Below, one piece after another: positions 42,126 to 50,843 of a DNA stretch of 64,000 nt. Location: contig JBEKRX010000003.1 in NCBI GenBank assembly GCA_049518415.1, forward strand, positions 1 to 64,000, read 5' to 3'. The first letter of the stretch is position 1; each line of letters begins with the position of its first letter. Made by a program: the position numbers and the translations under genes. This stretch comes from CAVQND01 sp049518415. Its GTDB lineage: Bacteria > Verrucomicrobiota > Verrucomicrobiia > Limisphaerales > UBA8199. The notes under the pieces are model-generated. The model was not told where the DNA came from. It searched no databases and saw only the letters and a program-made list of their open reading frames with translations.

Positions 42126-44785
42126 ACGCGCTGGTGGCGAAAGAAATCCGGCTGTTGTTGCCGGCGTACGCCCTGGCGCTGGCGCTGGCCATCGCGCCGC
42201 TGCTCTGGCTGATGTTGTTGCCCGGCGCGCTCCCGTATGATGTGTCTATGCTGGCAGTTTTGCCGTTTGGTTTCGGCGTCGGCTTTCTGGCGCTCTCTTG
42301 CTTCGGCCGCGAGTTTGGACTGAACACCTTCGCCTTGCTCATGGCGCAGCCGGTGGAGCGCCGCCGCGTTTGGTGGACAAAAATCATCGTTTTGGCCGGA
42401 GCGTTGGCCACGATCGTCGCGATCTGGGCTTTGGCTTGGTTAGCCTGCGCCCAGGCGGGCTGGGGAGGGCCGGGCTGGCGCCAAACGATATTAGTTGGGG
42501 CAACTATTGCCGCCATCGCCTTTGCGGGCGGGCTCTGGACGACTCTCCTGTTGCGGCAAGTGCTGGCGGCGTTTTGGTTCAGCTTGCTCATCCCGACAGG
42601 AATCCTGATGGTCGTGGGTAACTTGGGTGGCACGGAGGGGCAGGCGTTTGCCGCTCTGGGCTGCTATGCCGCTGCCGGTGTGGCGCTGGCCTGGTGGCAA
42701 TTTCGCCATATTCAGGACGCGATGTGGACCGGCGGCGTAGTGACTCTTCCGGGCTGGCGGGGAGCCGCCGCCAGTTCCCGGCCATCGCTGCGAATCCGGC
42801 GCCCTCTCGCCGCGCTGTTATGGAAAGAACTGCAATTGCAGCAGGTCGGTTTGGCGGCGATGGCCTGGCTATTGGTGCTGCACCTGGGGGTCGTGGCCCT
42901 GCGCAAGTACGGCCATTACCCAGGCGGCAGCGGCCTCCGTTCGGGTCTGGAGGTCTTTGGGGGTCTATGGTTGATTGTGCCGTTGCTGGCGGGCAGCCCA
43001 AGCGTGGCCGAGGAGCGCAAGCTCGGGGTCACCGCCGCCCATCTCTGCCTGCCTTTCTCCAGCCGCGTGCAATTCGCGATTAAACTGATGGTCGTGCTAA
43101 TCCTCGGCGGACTCCTGAGCGCCTTCCTGCTTTGGTCAGTCGAGGGCATCGGCACGGCGATCGGCGCCGGCGGGGACATTGGCGGCATAAAAATTCCCAC
43201 GAATGGGCGCGGATTAGCGATCTTGTCGTCGGCCTTTCTTGGCCTGGCGCTGATTGGGTTTTACGGCTCGACCCTGGCGCGGCATATCGTCCAGGCCTTG
43301 GCCATTGCGGTGCCGGCCGCTTTTGGCGTGTGGCTGCTCGCCCTGATTTGCCCCCGTCCGTTCGGACCGCTTGGCGTGGTCCTCTGGCAAGGTTTTCTGA
43401 TGTACTACGTCGGCTTGCCGATACTGCTGGTGGCTTTCATTTGGCTCAGCTATGGCAACTTCAGGTGCGCCGCGGAAAGCTGGCAGCTTTGGCGCCGCAA
43501 TCTCCTATCGTGGGCAGCCACGCTCGCATTGATCTGCCTTTCGACCGCCGCGTTCTACAATCGAGTGTGGGAATTGCTCATGCCCGCCGAGCCGGCGCGC
43601 GGCGCGGCCAGACTGGCCGGGCCGGCGGGCGCCAACCCTCCCCGGATGTTTTCTTATGGCGGCAGTGCTCTGGCTGCCCTGTTGCCCGACGGCAGGTTGT
43701 GGGTGGACCGCATCTGGCGTGACCCGGGCCGCCTCGTGCTGGCCGCCAGCCCCGACATTGGCATCCGGGTGGGCGGGAAATGGCTCAGTCTCAGCGGCAA
43801 TCAAATTGTCCCCGGCTCGAACTGGGTGGAGGTGACCGCGAACTTTCGCGACACGGTTGCCATTCGCGCTGACGGCACGCTTTGGGTTTCGGAGACACCG
43901 CGGTCGCTTACTGTGGGCGAGCGCGAGGAACCGCCGCCGATCGAGCGCGGCGCACCGCTGGTCCAATTCGGACAGGAAACCAATTGGCAGAGTCTCGCCC
44001 GTGACGTCTCTTACGAAGTGTTCTCGGTAGTGTTGTTGAAGAAGGATGGCACCTTGTGGCGGTGGAACCCCAATCATCCGGTCTCGATGAAAGAATGGAA
44101 AGGCTTGCGCTCATTCGAGCCGCACCGTCTCGGGACGGACTCGGACTGGGCAAGACTTCAGGCTGTCGGGGGCGTCGTTTACTGCTGGAAACGCGACGGC
44201 CGGGCCTGGGGGCTTCATGCGCCGCCTCGAGACCCGGCCAAAGCCCGCGCCAGCACGGACCTGGTGGTGGATGCCGGACTGGCGCTCAAGCCCTTGCCTG
44301 CGCTCGATAACTTCAAATTCCGGAGCCTCGCCAGGTGCGGACCGTTGCACGTGGCGGTGCGCGAAGATGGAACGCTATGGGCCTGGGACATCCGCCCGAC
44401 GCAAGGGGCTTGGGACGGAGACGCCTTTTCGCCCCGACCGCCGGCGCAAATTGGGCAAGAGACGGATTGGAGAATGGTGGCGGGGGAGTGGCGAGCGTTG
44501 GCCGCGCTGAAGACCGATGGGTCCCTTTGGGAATGGCATCCCAGCTACGACGAAATTAGAAATCTTGATTTGGCCAAAAACAGGCCGGTCCGGCTCGGCA
44601 ATCATAATGATTGGGTTGCGCTCGGCGGCGCGCTGGGCCGCTGGGTCTCGCTCGCCGCCGATGGCAGTCTCTGGTGTTGGTGGTACCGGCCCCAGCTCGT
44701 CTATTACGGTGAATCCGACCAGCCCTTGCTGGCCCCCTCGAGAAGACCATCCAAAATCGAGAACATTCTGGGCGGCGTAAAGTAG
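42122..44785 (+). CDS. ABC-2 type permease fused to C-terminal RCC1-like 7-repeat propeller
   Basis: The first ~480 of 887 residues are hydrophobic, with about 13 transmembrane helices (for example LALALAIAPLLWLMLLPG, LVVLHLGVVAL, FLGLALIGFYGSTLA), as in ABC-2 permeases of bacterial exporters. The remaining ~390 residues are soluble and contain seven motifs of the form x-x-D-G-x-L-W-x-W (such as AVREDGTLWAWD, ALKTDGSLWEWHP, SLAADGSLWCWW), typical of RCC1/BLIP-II-like beta-propeller repeats. An odd helix count and a positive-inside start would place the propeller outside the cytoplasm, but this is inference. The fusion is unusual for this family. Confidence 0.85.
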   Translation: MNALVAKEIRLLLPAYALALALAIAPLLWLMLLPGALPYDVSMLAVLPFGFGVGFLALSCFGREFGLNTFALLMAQPVERRRVWWTKIIVLAGALATIVAIWALAWLACAQAGWGGPGWRQTILVGATIAAIAFAGGLWTTLLLRQVLAAFWFSLLIPTGILMVVGNLGGTEGQAFAALGCYAAAGVALAWWQFRHIQDAMWTGGVVTLPGWRGAAASSRPSLRIRRPLAALLWKELQLQQVGLAAMAWLLVLHLGVVALRKYGHYPGGSGLRSGLEVFGGLWLIVPLLAGSPSVAEERKLGVTAAHLCLPFSSRVQFAIKLMVVLILGGLLSAFLLWSVEGIGTAIGAGGDIGGIKIPTNGRGLAILSSAFLGLALIGFYGSTLARHIVQALAIAVPAAFGVWLLALICPRPFGPLGVVLWQGFLMYYVGLPILLVAFIWLSYGNFRCAAESWQLWRRNLLSWAATLALICLSTAAFYNRVWELLMPAEPARGAARLAGPAGANPPRMFSYGGSALAALLPDGRLWVDRIWRDPGRLVLAASPDIGIRVGGKWLSLSGNQIVPGSNWVEVTANFRDTVAIRADGTLWVSETPRSLTVGEREEPPPIERGAPLVQFGQETNWQSLARDVSYEVFSVVLLKKDGTLWRWNPNHPVSMKEWKGLRSFEPHRLGTDSDWARLQAVGGVVYCWKRDGRAWGLHAPPRDPAKARASTDLVVDAGLALKPLPALDNFKFRSLARCGPLHVAVREDGTLWAWDIRPTQGAWDGDAFSPRPPAQIGQETDWRMVAGEWRALAALKTDGSLWEWHPSYDEIRNLDLAKNRPVRLGNHNDWVALGGALGRWVSLAADGSLWCWWYRPQLVYYGESDQPLLAPSRRPSKIENILGGVK

Positions 44786-44907
44786 GGGGGGCGTCCCGCC
44801 GGCGCTCTGTTGTAACGCGATATGCAACCAGACCCAACAATCGGACCCTTCTGTGGCAGCAACGGGCAGTCCAATGGGGCCTTGAACCGGATGGCGCGGG
44901 CGAAAGT

Positions 44908-44997
44908 GGACCGGTCCACGCGCGCGCGGGCCGGTCGAATCAATCGCCGATAGCCAATAGCCAATAGCCGACCGGTCCACGCGCGCCCGGGCGGGCA
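44908..44997. repeat. AATAGCC heptamers bracketed by direct repeats
   Basis: Two copies of GACCGGTCCACGCGCGC (near 44907 and 44969) flank CGATAGCCAATAGCCAATAG at about 44948-44968. It lies in the 230-bp gap between the ABC permease and the glycosidase. The heptamer matches those at 40511-40542 and in the 54-kb subtilase gene. Confidence 0.75.
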
Positions 44998-45015
44998 ACT
45001 CCTGCTGGTGAGTCG

Positions 45016-47151
45016 ATGATCAGAGAATTCAAACCTATTGCGTTGGCCTGCGGACTGCTGCTGCACGGCGCCGCCGACGGACTGGCCGGCGCCGAGGTCC
45101 GTGATGTTAAAAACCTGTTCGCTCTCGACGGGCGGGCCAGCATCTTGGAGGAGGCGCATTGTGGGATTGCCAATGGACGGATAACCGTGGGCATCCCCTT
45201 CAAAAAAACGGCGCGGCTGGAGGGCCTGTGGGCCCCGCCCTATGTGAGTTCGGATTTCCAATTGACAGTGAGCGTGATGGGAAAGGAAATTCCTGCTGCC
45301 CAGTTCACGTGGTGGCCGCACAAAGTCGTTCAGCAGGGCTCGCTCCAGGGCATCAAAGCCACCTCGCTCACAATCCTGCCCCCCGGCCACCGCGGCGGAG
45401 TCTTGGCTTTGACCCTCGAGAATACCACCGCTGAAACACGCGACCTGCCGCTTGGTTTCTCGGCAAAGGGAACCCTGGATCGCACTGAGGCCTGGGAATT
45501 CGCGGCGCCTTCGAGCGCGACACCCACTCGCTGGGCGACCAATGAAGCCGCCTTCGTCGCGCAGCAAGGAGATTTGGCAATCGTGCTGCATTGTCCCGGC
45601 GCCAGCCTGCGTTGGGACCCTGCCGCGGCACTCGGCCAAACGGTTGTTTCGCTGGCGCCAGGCGGCGGCGCAACGGTTCATTTGATTTTCACAATGGGTC
45701 CGCTGCCGGAAGCCATAGCGACCGGCAAGGCCCTGGCGGCGGCCCCGGCAAGGGTGATTCGTGAGGCCGAAGAGGAGCACTTTCGCCAGGTGCGGGCGCT
45801 CTTTGACAAGCTTCCCTGGCTCGAATCCACCAACGCGCCGCTGGCGCGATTTTACCAAAGGTCCCTGGTCCATTTGCTCCTGAACCGCTGGGAGGTGCCC
45901 GAATTTGCGCTCCACCCCTACTATGGCACGGGCAGCGTCAAGGGCGGATGCGTCGGCAATTACCTGTGGAATTTTGGCGAGGATTGGGAGATATTGCCGC
46001 TGTATGATCCCGAGGCCACCCGCGCCCATATTAGACAATTCCTCAAGATCGACCTCGCGGCCCATTTCGCGTTTAATCCCCTGACCGGCCAGGGCTTTGG
46101 CCCTTGGTACATGGTGAACCAAGAGAAGATTGTCGGGTTGATTTATTACTATGTCAAGAACACCGGCGACGCGGCCTTTCTCCAGGAGGTGGTCGAGGGC
46201 AAGACCATTCTCGACCATGCCCTTGCCCAAGCCACGGTCGGGGACAACCTCGCCCAACCCGTGGCCCTGATTGACTATGGGCCATCGAACAGCCACCTGG
46301 AACTGCGTCGAGGCTATCCCTACAACCACGTCATGCCGGACCTGAACGGCCGTCGCTATGCCACTTATCTGATGGCGAGTCAATTGGCCGAAGTGGCCGG
46401 CAAACCGGCGGTCGTTTTGCGGCAACGCGCCGAAACTCTCAAGACCGTGCTCAAACACCAATTGTGGAACCCCCAAACCCGCTGGTTCGATTTCCAGGAT
46501 GCCCAGGGCCGCAAGGACACGCGCTACACCATTCAATTGTTCAAACTCTTCGGCAGCGGCGTCCTGGACCAGGAGGAAGAGTCCGGTTTGCTCAGCCACT
46601 TCAACCAAAGGGAGTTCCTCGGCCAATTCGGCCTGCATAGTCTGTCCAAGGCGGATGTGGCCTATGACCAGGTTGACATCGATAATGGTGGTGGCGGCAG
46701 TTGCACCGGTTTTCCGCCGCAAATTGCGGAACGTCTCTATAAGGCGGGACATGGCGCCGTGGCGGATGACCTGCTCCAACGCATCCTGTGGTGGGGGCAG
46801 CGGCTGCCTTACTGGGGCGATTCGCTGGTCGCCAACCAGCTCGACTATCGCAAAGACACTCCGCTGCAATGCGCCATTGACGGCGCTAGTGTGGCGCAGT
46901 GCCTTGTATTCGGCTTGTTCGGAATCGAGGCGCGCTTCGATGGGAGCCTGGTCATCCGTCCCCACTCAGCCGCATTTGACCCGCAGATCGAACTCAAAAG
47001 TTTGAAGCTGCGCGGAACGCTGTTGGATGTCTCTCTCAACAATGGTCATTTCCGCGTGAAGACCGCCCGCAACGAAGCCCAAGCCCTGCTCGGCGAAGCC
47101 ATCGTCGTCCAGGACAAGGGGGCATCGCTCGCCGTGTGGCCAGGCCCATGA
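45016..47151 (+). CDS. Secreted six-hairpin (GH63/GH37-like) glycosidase
   Basis: This 711-residue protein has an N-terminal signal-like segment (residues about 8-25), a beta-sandwich region (~30-240) and an alpha/alpha-toroid catalytic domain. The catalytic part shows CVGNYLWNFGEDWEILPLYD, FNPLTGQGFGPWYMVNQEKI, LIDYGPSNSHLELRRG and YLMASQLAEVAGKPAV, the pattern of MGH1/trehalase-type six-hairpin glycosidases. A C-terminal beta region (SLVIRPHSAAFDP) completes it. It probably cleaves an alpha-linked or unusual glycan; the exact family is uncertain. It stands alone, with the ArsR operon starting about 150 bp downstream. Confidence 0.82.
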   Translation: MIREFKPIALACGLLLHGAADGLAGAEVRDVKNLFALDGRASILEEAHCGIANGRITVGIPFKKTARLEGLWAPPYVSSDFQLTVSVMGKEIPAAQFTWWPHKVVQQGSLQGIKATSLTILPPGHRGGVLALTLENTTAETRDLPLGFSAKGTLDRTEAWEFAAPSSATPTRWATNEAAFVAQQGDLAIVLHCPGASLRWDPAAALGQTVVSLAPGGGATVHLIFTMGPLPEAIATGKALAAAPARVIREAEEEHFRQVRALFDKLPWLESTNAPLARFYQRSLVHLLLNRWEVPEFALHPYYGTGSVKGGCVGNYLWNFGEDWEILPLYDPEATRAHIRQFLKIDLAAHFAFNPLTGQGFGPWYMVNQEKIVGLIYYYVKNTGDAAFLQEVVEGKTILDHALAQATVGDNLAQPVALIDYGPSNSHLELRRGYPYNHVMPDLNGRRYATYLMASQLAEVAGKPAVVLRQRAETLKTVLKHQLWNPQTRWFDFQDAQGRKDTRYTIQLFKLFGSGVLDQEEESGLLSHFNQREFLGQFGLHSLSKADVAYDQVDIDNGGGGSCTGFPPQIAERLYKAGHGAVADDLLQRILWWGQRLPYWGDSLVANQLDYRKDTPLQCAIDGASVAQCLVFGLFGIEARFDGSLVIRPHSAAFDPQIELKSLKLRGTLLDVSLNNGHFRVKTARNEAQALLGEAIVVQDKGASLAVWPGP

Positions 47152-47294
47152 TTGGTGGCGGCTGAACTTTCTTCCGGCGGGCCGACTGATTCTTCAAATC
47201 CTCATGCCCATGGAGGCAGAGCTTGGCCGCGTAAGGAGAGCAGGAGCAGAACTCCAAGCAGAACGGGCCGAAGTCCCGGTCCCGGCAGCAGGGC

Positions 47295-47323
47295 TTGACT
47301 ATTTGGCAGTTTGGCCAAATATT
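47295..47323 (+). promoter_or_regulatory. ArsR operon promoter with operator in the spacer
   Basis: TTGACT at 47295-47300 and AATATT at 47318-47323 are separated by 17 bp. An inverted repeat TATTTGGC-N6-GCCAAATA (47300-47321) fills the spacer, the expected position for an ArsR/SmtB repressor. The start codon of arsR is at 47346, with GGGAAAG 5 nt before it. Confidence 0.75.
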
Positions 47324-47345
47324 CAAGGAGTTCGGGAAAGAATGC

Positions 47346-47642
47346 ATGACCACGAAGACACAGGAACGGTTGCGGGCGCAGGCCAGGGTGCTCAAGGCGC
47401 TGGCGCATCCGACACGGCTGCTGCTGGTGGAGGAACTGGCCCGAAAGACCAAGTGCGTGTGCGAACTGACGGCTGCGGCGGGGCTGGACATTTCCACGGT
47501 GTCGAAGCACCTGGCGGTGCTCCGGCAGGCCGGGATCGTGGAGGATGAGAAGCGGGGGCTGCAGGTGTTCTATTCCCTGAAGACGCCGTGTGTGTTGAAT
47601 TTCTTCGAGTGCGTGGAGTCGGTCCAGAAGTGCTCGCAATAG
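47346..47642 (+). CDS. ArsR/SmtB family metalloregulator
   Basis: This 98-residue winged-helix repressor has a classic HTH (ISTVSKHLAVLRQAGIVEDE) preceded by KTKCVCELTAA. The vicinal CVC pair (C37, C39) in the alpha-3 position is the As(III)/Sb(III) or soft-metal sensing motif. Further cysteines at C82, C89 and C96 near the end could complete a site. It likely dissociates from the 47300-47321 operator when it binds metal or when its thiols are modified. The ATG at 47346 is preferred over an upstream TTG. It heads the operon; the next gene starts 10 bp after its stop. Confidence 0.93.
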   Translation: MTTKTQERLRAQARVLKALAHPTRLLLVEELARKTKCVCELTAAAGLDISTVSKHLAVLRQAGIVEDEKRGLQVFYSLKTPCVLNFFECVESVQKCSQ

Positions 47643-47652
47643 GAATCTGATC

Positions 47653-47886
47653 ATGAAGCAATTGCTCATCCTGGGAACGGGCTGCGCGAAGTGCAGCAAG
47701 TTGTATCAACTGACGGAACAGGCGGCGCAAGAGCTCGGCCTGCAATACGAACTCGACAAGGTCACCAACCTTAAACAGATCCTGGCGCTCGGCGCGATGA
47801 TGACGCCCGCGTTGGCCGTAAACGGCACCATCAAGGTCGCGGGCCGGGTGCCGTCGGTGGACGAGCTCAAGAAACTGCTGGGCTAA
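47653..47886 (+). CDS. Small thioredoxin-fold (MTH895/TM0996-type) protein
   Basis: This 77-residue protein is nearly a minimal thioredoxin fold. It has CxxC (GTGCAKC, C11/C14) at the end of the first strand, MMTPALAVNGTI with the cis-proline after the middle helix, and GRVPSVDELKKLLG at the end. Proteins of this group occur with ArsR, permeases and CcdA-like genes in arsenic- or mercury-linked operons. It is a likely cytoplasmic dithiol carrier. It is second in the operon, 10 bp after arsR. Confidence 0.9.
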   Translation: MKQLLILGTGCAKCSKLYQLTEQAAQELGLQYELDKVTNLKQILALGAMMTPALAVNGTIKVAGRVPSVDELKKLLG

Positions 47887-47897
47887 AGCCGGAGCTG

Positions 47898-47918
47898 CGC
47901 CGGCGCGTAGCGCCGGCG
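47898..47918. other. Intercistronic hairpin (9-bp perfect stem)
   Basis: CGCCGGCGC, loop GTA, GCGCCGGCG lies in the 47-bp gap between the small thioredoxin and the GcvH-like gene, ending 15 nt before its GTG start and just before a GGAAAGG ribosome-binding site. It could stabilise mRNA ends or modulate translation; it has no T-run. Confidence 0.7.
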
Positions 47919-47933
47919 AGGAAAGGAACAGTT

Positions 47934-48389
47934 GTGCCAGACTACCTCGAAACCACGGCGGACAAGTTCACCTTCCGCGTGGCCACGGACCGGCTTTACA
48001 CACCGCAAGGAGTCTGGGTTTTGCCTGACCCGGAAGCCCGCCGCGTCCGTATCGGCCTGGCCGACTATCCTCAGCAGCACAATGGGGATGTGGCCTTTGC
48101 CAACGTGAAAGCCGTTGGCACCCGACTGGCAGCCGGCGAGCAATTTGCCGAGCTCGAGACCATCAAAGCGACGGTCGAGCTGTCCGCGCCTATCAGCGGG
48201 ACCATCGTCGAGGTCAACGCCGCGCTGGATACCGCCCCGGAGGCGATCAATCAGTCACCTTACGATGCCGGCTGGCTGGCGATCATCGAGCCGGCGGCCT
48301 GGGACACGGAACGCTCGAAGCTGCTCGCCGCCGCCGCGTATTTCTCGGTCATGCAAGCGCAGGTGCAGGAGGATTTGAAGAGCTTATGA
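47934..48389 (+). CDS. GcvH-like lipoyl carrier protein
   Basis: This 151-residue protein is a clear homologue of glycine cleavage H protein. It has VRIGLADYPQQHNGDVAF, then AELETIKATVELSAPISG with the lipoyl-lysine K78 in ETIKA, and the family turn GTIVEVNAALDTAPEAIN plus the terminal YDAGWLAII region. No gcvT, gcvP or lipoyl-transferase gene is nearby, so it is probably not part of glycine cleavage. The start is GTG at 47934 with GGAAAGG just before it. Its last codon overlaps the next gene (ATGA). Lipoylation is inferred from the conserved lysine context. Confidence 0.92.
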   Translation: MPDYLETTADKFTFRVATDRLYTPQGVWVLPDPEARRVRIGLADYPQQHNGDVAFANVKAVGTRLAAGEQFAELETIKATVELSAPISGTIVEVNAALDTAPEAINQSPYDAGWLAIIEPAAWDTERSKLLAAAAYFSVMQAQVQEDLKSL

Positions 48390-48814
48390 AGCCTTCCAGA
48401 GAACTTGTGGTGGTCGTGCCGTGCAGCGGCATTGGCAAGCCGTTTGGCGCCGTGAGCCGGGAGGCGGCCTACGAACTGTGTGAAGAGCTGCGGCCCGAGA
48501 GCACCCAGTTGGTGGCGCTGGCCAAGTTGGTGCTGGGCGAGGCCGCGGCCCAGGAACTCATTGCGCAGCATCCGGCGGTGACCATTGATGGCTGCAAACA
48601 AATGTGCGCCGCCAGGATGGTCAAGCAAAGCGGCGGTACGGTGGCCCGCCAGGTGGCGGTGCTGGACGTATTCCGCCGCCACAAGGACCTCAAGCCCGAA
48701 GGCATCGCCGAGTTGAATGAGGGTGGACAGAGACTGGCCCGCGTGCTGGCCAAGGAAGTCGCTAAGAGCCTCGACGGCCGGGGCCAAGACGTGAAAGGAG
48801 CAAGCCATGTCTGA
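48386..48814 (+). CDS. DGC-domain putative zinc-binding protein (first copy)
   Basis: This 142-residue protein has the DGC signature TIDGCKQMCAARM with C70 and C74. It also has an early cysteine in VVPCSGIG (C13) and another at C32. The family is annotated only as a putative zinc-binding protein, of unknown function. It is translationally coupled to the lipoyl-carrier gene (4-bp overlap) and overlaps the second DGC gene by 8 bp. The cysteine layout suggests a metal- or sulfur-binding role, but no experimental role can be stated. Confidence 0.87.
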   Translation: MKPSRELVVVVPCSGIGKPFGAVSREAAYELCEELRPESTQLVALAKLVLGEAAAQELIAQHPAVTIDGCKQMCAARMVKQSGGTVARQVAVLDVFRRHKDLKPEGIAELNEGGQRLARVLAKEVAKSLDGRGQDVKGASHV

Positions 48815-49532
48815 TTTACTCGAACGCAAAGTCGGCATCGTCGCGTGTAGCGGCGAGGAACTGGCCGAAGGCACCGTGGCGCGGTTGGCCGCCCTGAAGG
48901 TGCTCCACGAGTTGCGCCCGCGGGACACGGTCACCATCTGCCTGCCGCTGTTTCTGGCCGGCGGCGCCGGCGACCGCGCCTTCGCCCGGCTGCATCCGAC
49001 CATCACGGTGGACGGCTGCGACCTGCGCTGCGCCGCGCGCGGCACCGAGAAGTATTCCAGCAACCCCGCCGCCAGCCTGGTGGTCAACCAGGTTGTGGCC
49101 GAATGCGGGCTGGAGCGGCCCGAAGGCCGCCGGCGATTGAATGCCGCAGGGCAAAAGGCGGTGGAGGTCACGGCCGAACACCTGGCAGCGTTTGTGGACC
49201 AGGCGTTGGGCAAGGAAGCTGGGACCCCGCCAGAGGCCGAGGTTTCGGCGAGCGCGCCCCACAGGGACGAGCGAGAAGCCACCTGCGCGTGCGGTTCGGG
49301 CGTGGCGGTGACGAAGCTCTCCATTGATGGCCAAGTAGTAGAGTTGGTGGCGCTGCCGCTCATCTTCCGGCACTTCCGCGAAACGGGGCACGGGCAGGAC
49401 GAGGAAGCGGCGCGCGAACTGTTCGAAACCGTGAAGATTTACAATGCTGTGGCGCCGGAGGCCGAGGCGAGCTGCCGCCAAGCGGTGCTGCGCGAGTATG
49501 CCGCCTACTGCCAAAAGGAGAAAAAACCATGA
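48807..49532 (+). CDS. DGC-domain putative zinc-binding protein with extra Cys domain (second copy)
   Basis: This 241-residue paralogue begins VACSGEEL (C14). It has the signature TVDGCDLRCAAR (C71/C75) and then a C-terminal extension with CACGSG (C160, C162) and a helix-rich tail with three more cysteines. The extra domain is not in the first copy. It overlaps the first copy by 8 bp and the OsmC gene by 4 bp, so the two DGC proteins may work as a pair. Function unknown; a soft-metal or persulfide binding role is speculation from cysteine content. Confidence 0.87.
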   Translation: MSDLLERKVGIVACSGEELAEGTVARLAALKVLHELRPRDTVTICLPLFLAGGAGDRAFARLHPTITVDGCDLRCAARGTEKYSSNPAASLVVNQVVAECGLERPEGRRRLNAAGQKAVEVTAEHLAAFVDQALGKEAGTPPEAEVSASAPHRDEREATCACGSGVAVTKLSIDGQVVELVALPLIFRHFRETGHGQDEEAARELFETVKIYNAVAPEAEASCRQAVLREYAAYCQKEKKP

Positions 49533-49981
49533 GCCGCACCGCGACCTACCACACCACGGTCCGTTGGACCGGGGAACACTGGGGCCATTTGGTGATGGGC
49601 AACGGGCCGGAGCTGAAGTTCTCGGCTCCGCCGGACGCGCACGGGCACGCCGGGGTGTTCACACCGGAGGACGCCTTCGTGGCGGCGGCCAATACCTGCG
49701 TGATGATGATGTTTATTTGGGCGACGGAGCGGTTCAAACTGAAGTTGCTCTCCTTTGAGTGCCGGACCGAGGGCACGAAACTCATCGAGCTTGACCGCAC
49801 GGAGATTTTCACCCGGCTGAATTTCCGGCCGGTGATCCGCATCGCGGCGGGGGGCGAACCGCGGGCGGCCGTTGAAGCCCGGACCCGGCGCGCCCTCCAA
49901 GCGGCACAGAAATACAGCCTGGTGGCCAACTCCGTGAAGTCGGAAATTGTCGTGGAGCCAGAGATTATTATTGAAGCATGA
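49529..49981 (+). CDS. OsmC-family protein lacking the second redox cysteine
   Basis: This 150-residue protein has the OsmC fold signature TPEDAFVAAANTC (C57 is the first conserved Cys). OsmC/Ohr peroxiredoxins use a second cysteine in a C-terminal helix. Here the aligned place reads AQKYSLVANSV, with S130 where that cysteine would be, so ordinary organic hydroperoxide reduction is unlikely. C78 is at another position. ATGA overlap with the previous gene. A single-cysteine OsmC may bind or transfer a thiol adduct; that is inference. Confidence 0.88.
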   Translation: MSRTATYHTTVRWTGEHWGHLVMGNGPELKFSAPPDAHGHAGVFTPEDAFVAAANTCVMMMFIWATERFKLKLLSFECRTEGTKLIELDRTEIFTRLNFRPVIRIAAGGEPRAAVEARTRRALQAAQKYSLVANSVKSEIVVEPEIIIEA

Positions 49982-50066
49982 AAGCCAGGGCCGCCGTCCC
50001 AGCCCGGCTCCCGAAGTCCGAGGTCTGAAGTCTGAACAAATCAAGAATGAGTCATCTGAACGAACC

Positions 50067-50843
50067 ATGAACACAAAACGAATCGGCTTCATCGGCGGCG
50101 GGCGCATCACCCGCATCTTTCTCGAGGGCTGGAGGCGAGCGGAACAAGTGCCGGCCAGCATTACCGTGAGCGATCCGAACGCGGAGACGCTGACGAAACT
50201 GAAGGCGCGCTTCCCGGCCATCAACACCACACCGGACAACGCCCAAGCGGCGGCGGCAGACATCGTCTTCCTGGCGCTGCATCCGCCGGCAATGGCGGAA
50301 ACGCTTTCAGCCATCAAAGGCGCGCTCAAGCCGGATTCACTGGTGGTTTCGCTCGCGCCGAAATCTACCGTGGCGAAGCTGAGCGGCTTGCTCGGCGGGT
50401 TTGCCCGCCTTGCCCGGGTGATTCCCAACGCCCCGTCGGTGATGGGCCTGGGCTTCAATCCGGTTAGCTTTGCCTCCGCGCTGCCGGCGGTTAGCAAACA
50501 AGAACTGACCAGCTTGCTCGCGCCCTTGGGCGAGTGCCCGGAAGTCGCCGAAGAAAAACTGGAAGGTTACGCCCTAGTCTCGGCGATGGGGCCGAGCTAC
50601 CTGTGGTTCCAACTCCAGGCCTTGCGCGAAGTCGCGGCGGGTTTCGGCCTGAGTCAGGCGGAGATCGCGCCGGCCATGAAGCGCATGGTCTGCGGCGGCA
50701 CGCGGACGTTGCTCGAATCGGGCCTGACGCCCGCCGAAGTGATGGACCTCATCCCGGTGAAACCGCTGGCGGAAATGGAGGCGCAAGTCAGCGAGATGTA
50801 TCGCACGCGGCTGCCCAGAATCTACCAAAAGATCAAACCATGA
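50067..50843 (+). CDS. Pyrroline-5-carboxylate reductase-like NAD(P) enzyme
   Basis: This 258-residue protein has an N-terminal Rossmann motif (RIGFIGGGRITRIF, VSDPNAE) and the helical P5CR dimerisation domain near the end (MKRMVCGGTRTLLES). It resembles ProC, which makes proline from pyrroline-5-carboxylate. Its setting in an ArsR operon suggests a divergent substrate, since other proline genes are absent. It starts 85 bp after the OsmC gene, and its stop overlaps the next start (ATGA at 50840-50843). A housekeeping ProC role cannot be excluded. Confidence 0.85.
   Translation: MNTKRIGFIGGGRITRIFLEGWRRAEQVPASITVSDPNAETLTKLKARFPAINTTPDNAQAAAADIVFLALHPPAMAETLSAIKGALKPDSLVVSLAPKSTVAKLSGLLGGFARLARVIPNAPSVMGLGFNPVSFASALPAVSKQELTSLLAPLGECPEVAEEKLEGYALVSAMGPSYLWFQLQALREVAAGFGLSQAEIAPAMKRMVCGGTRTLLESGLTPAEVMDLIPVKPLAEMEAQVSEMYRTRLPRIYQKIKP

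Noticed and set aside
44704..46965. 753-codon minus-strand ORF
   Set aside because: Antisense to the six-hairpin glycosidase and the end of the ABC permease; no recognisable domain.
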